Below, one piece after another: positions 1-6,900 of a DNA stretch of 7,334 nucleotides. The DNA is from Armatimonadota bacterium (GTDB taxonomy: Bacteria > Armatimonadota > SYMT01): NCBI GenBank assembly GCA_020696885.1, contig JAJFMS010000187.1:1-7334 (forward strand). Reading direction: 5' to 3'. The notes beneath the pieces are model-generated. The model did not search any database, had not been told where the DNA came from, and saw only the letters and a list, made by a program, of their open reading frames with translations. Every line of letters starts with the position of its first letter. The stretch's first letter is position 1. The position numbers and the translations under genes are program-made.

Positions 1-147
1 GTAAGGCATGGTGGGTTCGAGATCGCCGGCGACAGGTCGGCAGTGCCGCCGGAGCTCTCAATTATGCACCAGACCGGCGCCGGGAGCCGCGTTCCCGCTC
101 CACCGCAAGAGGACCCGGTCGAGCGACTGCTCGCGTCCTGCGGCTAA
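1..147 (+). CDS. Possible 3' end of an upstream gene (C-terminal 48 residues), function unknown
   Basis: Frame 1 is open from the left edge to a TAA at 145-147 and gives 48 residues ending in VERLLASCG. About three quarters of its third codon positions are G or C. Frame 2 carries an early stop at 2-4, frame 3 has poorer codon use, and all three minus frames are interrupted between 58 and 146. No domain is recognisable in so short a piece. The TAA overlaps the TAG of the convergent small gene (plus-strand cta at 144-146), a compact tail-to-tail arrangement. The segment could equally be non-coding, because open frames this short are common in GC-rich DNA. The base to the left of the window decides the matter. 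Confidence is low to moderate. Confidence 0.35.
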   Translation, partial: VRHGGFEIAGDRSAVPPELSIMHQTGAGSRVPAPPQEDPVERLLASCG

Positions 148-542
148 TGGTGCGCCAAGCCAGTAATGATCAGTCGGGGTCGTGTGGGTGTGTGGGTGTG
201 TGGGAGCGTGGGAGATCGGAAGGCTCTGATCTCCCACGCTCCCACACTCTCATAACGGAACAGATCAGAACTGCCCTGGCGGACCACAAGCACGAGCTTG
301 GCAACAGGCCCTCTGTAACCGGTGGCACAAGCGGCCATCGACCGCTTGCTATAGGGAACAGCATCATCGGTCGGGAAGGGACTGGCGTTCCCCGTGTTCA
401 CCGGGCTGGCCGGTGCAGGAACGGGCGCCTGTTTCTCGGCCGGATGCTCCTGAGGCGTGCCGCATCCGGGCGCCGCGGCGGCCACTGAGCCGGCAGTAAG
501 AAGGAGCAGGCAGAGCTGCACGAGGCGAGGAGCGCGATTCAC
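144..542 (-). CDS. Small exported protein or lipoprotein with Pro/Ala-rich linker, hypothetical
   Basis: This 132-residue product starts at a GTG (542-540). The start is supported by a purine-rich GGAAAGGGA site (556-548) five bases upstream. Residues 1 to about 24 form a signal peptide: MNRAPR, then a leucine-rich core LCLLLLTAG, then an Ala run. Cys27 in APGC could be a lipidation site, but Pro at -2 and Ala at -3 make a poor lipobox, so signal peptidase I cleavage in the Ala run is as likely. A Pro/Ala-rich stretch (about residues 34-48) follows, typical of exported linkers. Residues to about 96 look like ordinary coding sequence. The last roughly 35 residues (including TLPHTHTPTRP) are simply the translation of the palindromic repeat at 182-247, so the original C-terminus may have been replaced. 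No family is recognised. The role is unknown and the location is probably envelope or periplasm. Confidence 0.5.
   Translation of the reverse strand: MNRAPRLVQLCLLLLTAGSVAAAAPGCGTPQEHPAEKQAPVPAPASPVNTGNASPFPTDDAVPYSKRSMAACATGYRGPVAKLVLVVRQGSSDLFRYESVGAWEIRAFRSPTLPHTHTPTRPRLIITGLAHH
182..213. repeat. 8-bp G-rich tandem repeat, G-quadruplex-type motif
   Basis: Four successive 8-mers read GTGTGGGT, GTGTGGGT, GTGTGGGA and GCGTGGGA. This places GGG runs at 186-188, 194-196, 202-204 and 210-212, separated by exactly five bases each, which fits the canonical G3-N(1-7) quadruplex pattern on the plus strand. The last two units also form the left arm of the adjacent hairpin, so the two folds are mutually exclusive. 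Confidence 0.75.
198..247. repeat. Perfect 20-bp inverted repeat (long hairpin)
   Basis: The left arm at 198-217 is the exact reverse complement of the right arm at 228-247, with a 10-base spacer (218-227). A G-T, G-C and A-T pair could extend the stem inward. Neither strand has a T tract after the stem, so it does not look like a classic intrinsic terminator. It lies in the 3' part of the minus-strand small gene. It resembles a repetitive extragenic palindrome; whether it is repeated elsewhere in the genome cannot be seen here. Confidence 0.8.
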
Positions 543-547
543 AGTGA

Positions 548-556
548 TCCCTTTCC
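548..556 (-). promoter_or_regulatory. Ribosome binding site of the small exported protein gene
   Basis: On the minus strand GGAAAGGGA precedes the GTG start by five bases (TCACT). It supports choosing the GTG at 542 and a real gene here. No convincing -10/-35 pair is seen between 557 and 740. Confidence 0.5.
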
Positions 557-617
557 GGCACCGTGTCCCGCATCTGTCCTGAACTGCGCTTCGGAACCAG
601 GAAGTGATTCCGACTGA

Positions 618-704
618 TTGCCAGGCGTCCCGCTGTCAGGCGGGGGGTCGATCACCCTAGACTTGCCTTACTAAAGGCCGGCCTGACAGCCGGACTCCTG
701 GCAA
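618..704. repeat. 27-bp imperfect inverted repeat around a 33-bp centre
   Basis: The arm at 618-644 starts TTGCCAGG and ends TCAGGCGGG. It matches the reverse complement of 678-704 at 24 of 27 positions, with mismatches at 626, 631 and 642 (against 696, 691 and 680). The 33-base centre contains a nested GGGT-CGATC-ACCC stem (645-657). The element fills most of the 198-base gap between the regulator's stop and the small gene's start, both on the minus strand. There is no T tract after it in that direction. It could be a processed hairpin or attenuator between the two genes, a small palindromic mobile element, or an operator. An imperfect ACTG flank (613-616 and 705-708) is seen. Confidence 0.7.
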
Positions 705-740
705 ACTGGCACTGGGTGGGCAAAAGGACGGGAACGGATT

Positions 741-3716
741 TCATCCCTCGCGGGTGACCACCCGGTCATCGTGCGCTCCGTGGTGAATCCCGCACCCGAT
801 CTCCGGCGAGAGGATCTGCTCCACTGATGCCGCTCGGCCTTCCGCCAGGGCCGCCTCGCATGCCGCCGTGCCGAGCGCAGCGGCCGCTGCGGCGAGATCG
901 GCTTGCTTGCGGCTGGGTTGGAGCGACCGCGGGGAGAGCTGGTGCTCTCGCCGCAGGGACTCCGCGGCGCCGTAGCAGTGCAGCGCCCGCACGAGCTCTC
1001 CCCGGACGCTGCTGATGGCGGCGCTCAGCTCCAGCAGCTCCACGGTCAAACGCGTGTTGCTTAGCGGAAGCGCCATGCGCACCGCTTCCGCCTGGAGGGC
1101 GGTGGCGGCAGCCAGCTCACCCGCCCCGAGGTGGGCTAGCGCCAGGTAGGTGGTCAAGAACCCGTCTCGCGAGGCATCCCCCGCCACCCGCGCCGTGTCG
1201 AGCGCCTGCTGGTAGTAGGTCCGGGCGTCGGCGTACGATTCGAGCGCCAGGCTTACGGCTCCGAGGTTACAGACGTTGATCGCTTCTTCGCGGACGTCCC
1301 CTCTCTGCCGGCTGAGCTCCAGCGCTCGCAGGTAGTACGGGGTGGCTTCGGCGGGACGGTCCCGCACCAGGGCGATGCTGCCGAGGAGCGTCTGCATCCG
1401 CCCGACCCCCTGGAGATCGTTCAGCCCCTCATACAACGCATGGCCCTGCTGGACGAGGCGCTCCGCCGCGTCCGGTTGACCCAGCTCCAGCGCCATCGCT
1501 CCCGCGCCGTAGAGAGCCGTGGCGTGTACCTGCTGCACGTAGGGCTCGCCTTCCGGGACCGCGCGCGCCAGTGCCGCCTGGAGGTGCTCCCAGCCTTCCC
1601 GGTACTGGCCGCGCACCAGCCAGTAAGAACGGAGCACCGTGGCGAGCCGGAGGCCCGAAACGGCGCTCTCAGGGTCCTCCCGGCAGAAGGCCAGTGCGGC
1701 CCGCAGGTTGCCGAACTCCCGTCGCAGCACCTCCAGGCTCCGGGCCTGCTCCGGCCCGCGGAGCTCCGCCGTCCGGGCTTCTGCAAGGGCGAGGAAGTAG
1801 TCCCGGTGGGCACGCAGCGCCCACGTCTCCTCACCGCTCGCGCGGAGGCGCTCCAGCGCATACTCCCGCAGGGTCTCCAGCCACTGGTAGCGCGAGATCC
1901 CGTCTCGCTCCTCCACCTGTACCAGGCTTTGCTCCACCAGCCCGGTGAGCAGGTCGAGCACCTCGTCCGCCGCGAGGTCGTCGCCGCCGGCCACATCGGG
2001 CGACCCCGCGCAGATACCTTCCGCTGCCTCCATGGTCCACCCACCGGCGAAGACGGCCAGCCGGCGGAACAGCAGCTTCTGCCGCTCATCCAGCAGGTCG
2101 TACGACCAGTCCACCAGCGTCCGGAGGGTGCGATGCCGGGGCAGCACGCCCCGGTTGCCGCCGGTGAGCAGGCGGAACCGGTCGTCCAGGCGAGCCGCGA
2201 TCTGCTCCACGGTGAGGTGCGTGGCCCGCGCCGCCGCCAGCTCCAGCGCGAGGGGAATGCCGTCCAGCCGGCGGCAGATCTGGGCCACGGCCCGGGCTTC
2301 TTCCAGCCGGCGGATGCGGAACCCCGGCTGCACCATCTCCAGCCGCTCCAGCAGCAGCCGCGCGGCCGGGTACGCAGCCAGCAGTTCTGCCGGATTGGAC
2401 AACTGGGCCAGCGAGCCTTCTTCCGGCGCCGCCAGCGAGGGGATGCGCCAGACGACCTCGCCGACGATCCCCAACCGCTGGCGGCTGGTGGCAAGGATCC
2501 GCAGCCGGGGACACTGCTCCAGCAGCGACTGCGCCAGCAGGGCGGCCTCGTCCACCAGGTGCTCGCAGTTGTCCAGCACGAGGAGTAGCTCCGCGCCCGC
2601 CAGGCGTGCCGCGATGGCCGTAATGCTGGTCGTGGCGCCCTTTTGATCCGCGCCGAACAGCTCGGCCAGGAAAGCCGGCAACTGCCGCGGGTCCGACAAC
2701 GCCGCCAGCGGCACAAACGCCACCCCCTCCGCGAATTCCTCAGTAAGGCGCCGTCCCACTTCCACGGCCAGCCGGGTCTTTCCCAGCCCGCCGCCGCCTA
2801 CGATGGTGACCAGCCGGGACGCCTGGAGCATCTCCGTCACCGCGCCCAGCTCCGCCTCCCGCCCGATCAGGCCGGTGAGCGGATGCGGCAGCGCTGCGGC
2901 AGCGGGAAGCGCTGGTAGGCCAGGACGTGGCTCCAAGGCCTCCGGGACAGAGGGCTCCACCGGGGGCGCGGCCGGGCGTGCCGGCGCGCTCCCACGGGTA
3001 CGGTCCCGGAGTTGCTGGAACAGGCGGGTGGTATCGGGGTCCGGCTCGGCATTCAGCTCCCGGTGCAGCCGCAGCCGGAACTCCCGGTAGGCATGTACCG
3101 CCTCCGGAAGGTCGCCGGCCCCCGCCAGCGCCCGCATGATCCCGCGCACGCCGGAGTCCCGCAGGGGATCGAGCGCTTCCGCCTTCCGGAACTGCTGCAA
3201 GGCGGTGGCCCACTCGCCGCACGCCTCGGCGGCTTCCCCCAGGCGCTCCAGCGCAGCCAGGCACGCGGCGGCCCGGGAGTCTCGCTCGCGGGCGGCCCAG
3301 TCTTCCAGGCAGTCATCCAGCAGCGGCCCCGCGTACCGCTCCACGGCCTGCGCCAGGGAGGGCTCGTCCCCGGCGGCGATCGCCCGGTCGAACTCCAGCA
3401 CGTCGATCACGGCGCCTTCGGTCGCCAGGGCGATGCGATCCCGGCTGGGAGACTGCAGCCGCTCCGCCTCCGGCCCGAGGGCGCGGCGGAGGTGCATCAG
3501 GTTGTCCCGCAGGTTCCGCAGCGCGGTCTCTTCGGAGCTCTCCGGCCAGAGCCAGCCGGCCAGCCGCGAGCGCTCCACGGCCCGCCCGGCGCGGAGCGCC
3601 AGGAGCGCCAGCAGCCAGCCGACCGAGCGGCTGCGAAAGCGCGGCAGCGGAGCCCCGTGGACGGCGACCGTGATCGACCCGAAGAGGCAGATTTCGAGCG
3701 GGGGGACCGGCGGCAT
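741..3716 (-). CDS. AfsR-like regulator: winged helix, BTAD, NB-ARC (STAND) ATPase, TPR
   Basis: This 991-residue cytoplasmic transcriptional regulator has the domain order and length of Streptomyces AfsR (about 990 residues). Residues 7-95 form an OmpR-type winged helix, and about 103-240 form the helical BTAD domain. A Pro/Ala-rich linker spans about 242-277. The NB-ARC ATPase follows, with Walker A GGGGLGKT (307-314), Walker B LLLVLDN (377-383), the ATSR sensor motif (409-412) and the GIPLALELAAAR helix (486-497). A second winged helix (VDWSYDLL, about 535-600) and about five TPRs spaced 38-40 residues (732-924) come next. The end, ACEAALAEGRAASVEQIL, is typical of this ATPase family. All nucleotide-binding residues are present. 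ATP binding is expected to switch oligomerisation, with TPRs sensing a ligand or partner (family knowledge). The ATG at 3716 places the winged helix at once; no strong Shine-Dalgarno is visible. TGA is at 741-743. It is divergent from the exported-protein gene. The function call is strong; the target genes are unknown. Confidence 0.93.
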   Translation of the reverse strand: MPPVPPLEICLFGSITVAVHGAPLPRFRSRSVGWLLALLALRAGRAVERSRLAGWLWPESSEETALRNLRDNLMHLRRALGPEAERLQSPSRDRIALATEGAVIDVLEFDRAIAAGDEPSLAQAVERYAGPLLDDCLEDWAARERDSRAAACLAALERLGEAAEACGEWATALQQFRKAEALDPLRDSGVRGIMRALAGAGDLPEAVHAYREFRLRLHRELNAEPDPDTTRLFQQLRDRTRGSAPARPAAPPVEPSVPEALEPRPGLPALPAAAALPHPLTGLIGREAELGAVTEMLQASRLVTIVGGGGLGKTRLAVEVGRRLTEEFAEGVAFVPLAALSDPRQLPAFLAELFGADQKGATTSITAIAARLAGAELLLVLDNCEHLVDEAALLAQSLLEQCPRLRILATSRQRLGIVGEVVWRIPSLAAPEEGSLAQLSNPAELLAAYPAARLLLERLEMVQPGFRIRRLEEARAVAQICRRLDGIPLALELAAARATHLTVEQIAARLDDRFRLLTGGNRGVLPRHRTLRTLVDWSYDLLDERQKLLFRRLAVFAGGWTMEAAEGICAGSPDVAGGDDLAADEVLDLLTGLVEQSLVQVEERDGISRYQWLETLREYALERLRASGEETWALRAHRDYFLALAEARTAELRGPEQARSLEVLRREFGNLRAALAFCREDPESAVSGLRLATVLRSYWLVRGQYREGWEHLQAALARAVPEGEPYVQQVHATALYGAGAMALELGQPDAAERLVQQGHALYEGLNDLQGVGRMQTLLGSIALVRDRPAEATPYYLRALELSRQRGDVREEAINVCNLGAVSLALESYADARTYYQQALDTARVAGDASRDGFLTTYLALAHLGAGELAAATALQAEAVRMALPLSNTRLTVELLELSAAISSVRGELVRALHCYGAAESLRREHQLSPRSLQPSRKQADLAAAAAALGTAACEAALAEGRAASVEQILSPEIGCGIHHGAHDDRVVTREG

Positions 3717-3750
3717 GCGGCGGGGAGGTCCGGCGAGAAGGCGGCGGCGA

Positions 3751-3769
3751 GAGCGGTGCGTTACCGCTC
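3751..3769. promoter_or_regulatory. 7-bp perfect inverted repeat upstream of the regulator
   Basis: GAGCGGT (3751-3757) and ACCGCTC (3763-3769) are perfect inverted arms around GCGTT. The dyad is 34 bases upstream of the regulator's ATG, so it lies in the probable leader or start region of that minus-strand gene. It could be an autoregulatory operator or a leader hairpin; the sequence alone does not separate these. Confidence 0.45.
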
Positions 3770-3779
3770 ATTTTCGTTC

Positions 3780-3822
3780 CGTCGACGATTTCACCTTCCA
3801 TTCGTCGACGGTTCCGTCGACG
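3780..3822. promoter_or_regulatory. Three CGTCGACG palindromes, candidate AfsR/SARP-type operator
   Basis: The 8-bp palindrome CGTCGACG occurs at 3780-3787, 3803-3810 and 3815-3822. Start-to-start distances are 23 and 12 bp, about two turns and one turn of the helix. The outer copies share a longer exact unit, GTTCCGTCGACG (3776-3787 and 3811-3822). The cluster sits in the divergent region between the regulator and the exported-protein gene. Streptomyces SARP proteins bind TCGA-containing direct repeats one or two turns apart, just before a -10 element. By that analogy this is a good candidate binding site for the neighbouring regulator, though binding is inferred. Confidence 0.55.
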
Positions 3823-3831
3823 CGCGCTCCC

Positions 3832-3837
3832 TAAACT
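3832..3837 (+). promoter_or_regulatory. Candidate -10 element for the exported-protein gene
   Basis: TAAACT matches TATAAT at four of six positions and starts ten bases after the last CGTCGACG palindrome. No good -35 hexamer is seen 17 bases upstream (CGGTTC), which would suit an activator-dependent promoter. If it is used, transcription starts near 3844 and the leader is about 85 bases. Support is weak because such hexamers arise by chance. Confidence 0.3.
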
Positions 3838-3892
3838 GCCCCTCGATGACCGGTTGGCCCAGCAACCCGCGGCCGCCGGAGCACCCCTCTTT

Positions 3893-3919
3893 CCCGGCGC
3901 CCTTGCCGGGGTGAAAGGA
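3893..3919 (+). promoter_or_regulatory. Leader hairpin abutting the ribosome binding site
   Basis: CCCGGC (3893-3898) and GCCGGG (3905-3910) form a perfect six-pair GC stem with a six-base loop. Three bases later comes AAAGGA (3914-3919), the Shine-Dalgarno, ten bases before the ATG at 3930. The site supports this start codon. The hairpin could limit ribosome access or stabilise the 5' end; its effect is inferred. Confidence 0.5.
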
Positions 3920-3929
3920 CCTGACGTCC

Positions 3930-6900
3930 ATGATCCGCGTTCTCCCGGGGCGCGCCCGAGTTTCGCTGGCGGCGCTCCTGCTTCTGGGTTCCTTACCCGT
4001 TCTCTCCGCCCGTGCCCTACCGCAGCAGGCCGGAAGAAAGCTCTCTGCGCCCTCCTCCGCGGCCGTGGCCGGCAAAGCGCCTCCCGCGCCGGTTCGAAGC
4101 AGCCTCCGGCGTAGCCCCGCATCGGCTCGGAAGCTGACCGGGACGCTGCGCGAGGCCGCGGCGGCCGGCACAGCGGGCTCGGGCTCGATCGTCCACTGGG
4201 GCGGTAATACGAACGGCCAGGCCTCCCTGGCCGGCCAGTTGGGAGACATTGTGGCGGTGTCCGCCGGTAGGTCACATGTTCTGGCGCTGCGAGTGGACGG
4301 CACCGTGACCGCCGCGGGCCGCAACGACCGCGGCCAGTGCGACGTTCCCCCGGGTCTGGAAGGCGTCATCCAGGTGGCAGCCAGCGACTCCCACAGCCTG
4401 GCGCTGAAGAGCGACGGGACGATGGTCACCTGGGGTATGGGGTCTCGCGGATCAGCGGAGATGCCGGGCGGCATTACCGGCGTGACCGCCATCACCGCTG
4501 GTGCCAGTCACAGCCTGGCGTTGAAGGATGATGGGACGGTATTGGCCTGGGGCGATGACATATTCGGAGGGACGGCAGTGCCCGCCGGCCTGAATAACGT
4601 CATTGCGGTGGCAGCGGGAGCCGCGTTCAGTCTTGCGCTGAAGGCGGATGGGACCGTGGTGGCCTGGGGCGATAACAGCGCGGGGCAGCTCAACGTGCCT
4701 GGAGGGTTGGCCGGGGTGATGGCGATCGACACCGGTGATTTCCATTGCCTGGCGCTCAAGACCGACGGCACGGTAGTAGGCTGGGGGCACAACATCGCAG
4801 GGCAATCCAGCGTTCCCGCAGGCCTTACCGGGGTGACCGACATTACGGCCGGCAGCCAGTTTTCAATGGCGCGTCGAGCGGACGGCACGGTGGTGGCCTG
4901 GGGCAGGAACAATGACGGGCAACGCAATGTTCCGGCGGGCCTGGGATACGTCTCGGCGATTGCGGCAGGCGGGAACTTCGCTCTTGCGCTCCGGGCGAGC
5001 TCGCGGCTGCGTGCGTGGGGGAGCTCTAGCTACGCCACGGCCGGACCGGTCTTGGGCGCCGTTCAGATTGCGGGTGGAGGCACCCACTCGCTGGTGCTGC
5101 GCGGAGACGGTGAGCTTTTGGGTTGGGGACACGGCGCGCAAGACCAGCTTGCGTCGCCTGCGGGGATCGGTCCCCTGCGGAGCGTTGCTGCAGGGCGCGC
5201 TTATAGCCTGGTTCTGAAGAGCAACGGGGAACCGGTGCTGTTCGGTTCCTACGATCCCGGTATCAGCAGCTTTGTGCCGTTCGGTCTCCCCGGCGACCTG
5301 ACCGGACTGCGGGCCGTTGCGCAAGGCTTCAACCAGGCGCTGGCGGTGAGGGCGAACGGCACCGTAGCCGCCTGGGGGCGCAACACCGAGGGGCAATGCA
5401 TCGTGCCGGACGATCTGGGCGGCGTGAAGGCCGTAGCCGGCGGGAGGGTCCACACCCTGGCGCTGCGACCCGACGGCACAGTGGCGGCCTGGGGGCAGAG
5501 TGACCCGATTCCGGCCGGGCTGGCGGGCGTGACGGCCATCGCCGTGGGGGAATACCACAACCTGGCCCTGAAGAGCGATGGTACCGTGGTGGCCTGGGGC
5601 CGCAATACCAACGGGCAATGCGACGTACCGGCGGACCTGACCGGCGTGCGGGCAATTGCGGCCGGTTACTACCACAGCCTCGCGCTGAAGGATGACGGAA
5701 CGATCATCGGGTGGGGCGCGAGTTCCTACGGGGAACTTACGGTTCCCACCGGGGTGACGGGAGTGACGCAGGTTGCCGCGGGCGCCTTCCACTCCAGCGC
5801 GATCTTCGCCGATCCGGCGCCGACCCTTACCGCACCCTCCACGCTGGAGACGGTGGAAGACACCCCCTCCGCCCCGCTCGAGTTCACCCTCTGGGACCGC
5901 GAGACACCCCTGGCCGACCTGACCGTCTCCGCCTCGTGCAGCGTCCCCGGCCTGGTGCAGGCTCTCACCCTTACCGGCTCCGGCGCCACCCGCACCCTCG
6001 GCGTTTCTCCTTCGAGCGACCAGTTCGGTACGGCTACGGTCACCCTCACCGTGAGCGACGGCATCAGCCAGACCAACCATCAGATCGCGTTGACGGTGCA
6101 CCCCCGGAATGACCCGCCCTCGTACGTCAAGGGCGAGGACCAGACAGTCGATGAGGACGCCGGATCGCAGTCCGTACCCGGTTGGGCCACCCACCTCAGC
6201 GCCGGCCCGTCGAACGAGGCCGGCCAGCAGCTTCTCTTCAACCTGGTCACCAATACCCGGCCAGAGCTGTTCATCAGCGAGCCGGCGGTGAACCCGGTTA
6301 CCGGTGACCTCACCTACACGCCCGCCCCGAACGCACACGGCAACGCCACGATCGGCTTCCAGCTTCAGGACGACGGCGGAACGGAGCACGACGGACAGGA
6401 TACGGAGCCGGACGTCCAGACCTTCCAGATCACCGTCAACAGCGTGCCCGACGCGCCGCTCGCACGAGGCGAGGAGTACTCGCTCTGGAAGAACACGCCC
6501 CTCACCGTGGCTGCGCCCGGGGTGCTGGGGAATGACGTCGAGTACGAAGGCGAGGCGCTGACGGCGGTGCTGGCGAGCGGCGTCTCCCACGGCTCTCTAA
6601 CGCTGAACCCGGACGGCAGCTTCACCTACACGCCCACCGCCGGCTATGCGGGGACCGACAGCTTCACCTACCGGGCTCGCGACACCAGCGGAGCTCACCT
6701 ACCGGGCTCGCGACACCAGCGGAGCGAACAGCAGCCCCACCACGGTGACCCTGACGGTCCAGAACGACACTACCGCCCCCACGCTGGTGGTGGGCAGCAC
6801 CGTCAGCCTTACCGGTCCGCCGCGGGTCCACGTGCCGGTCACCATCAGCGATGGCCAGAGCGGCGTGATCTCGGTCCAGCTCACCGCCAACAGCAGCAAC

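Noticed and set aside
213..222. AGATCGGAAG, identical to the first ten bases of a common sequencing adapter
   Set aside because: The match stops after about ten bases and the following sequence belongs to a perfect natural hairpin, so adapter contamination is not supported.
198..247. Intrinsic transcription terminator
   Set aside because: The stem is long and perfect but neither side has a run of T, so it is kept as a repeat only.
147..488. Plus-strand open frame of 113 codons opposite the small exported protein
   Set aside because: No ribosome site and poor codon use. The minus strand offers a signal peptide with a well-placed Shine-Dalgarno.
664..671. TGCCTTAC, reverse complement of the first eight bases of the window
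   Set aside because: An eight-base match in over 7 kb is expected by chance and has no supporting flanks.
1421..2716. Open frames inside the regulator on both strands (431 codons minus, 382 codons plus)
   Set aside because: They are shadows of the 991-residue gene, rich in Arg, Trp, Cys or Gln with no motif. The main frame carries intact Walker and TPR motifs.
3313..4275. Minus-strand open frame of 320 codons spanning the divergent region
   Set aside because: It overlaps the regulator in another frame, crosses the promoter region and gives an Arg/Pro/Gly-rich product without domains.
4863..6590. Long minus-strand open frame (575 codons) opposite the exported-protein gene
   Set aside because: It is the mirror of the GC-rich RCC1 and Ig-like coding sequence. 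Its product lacks recognisable domains, whereas the plus frame gives a signal peptide and clear repeats.
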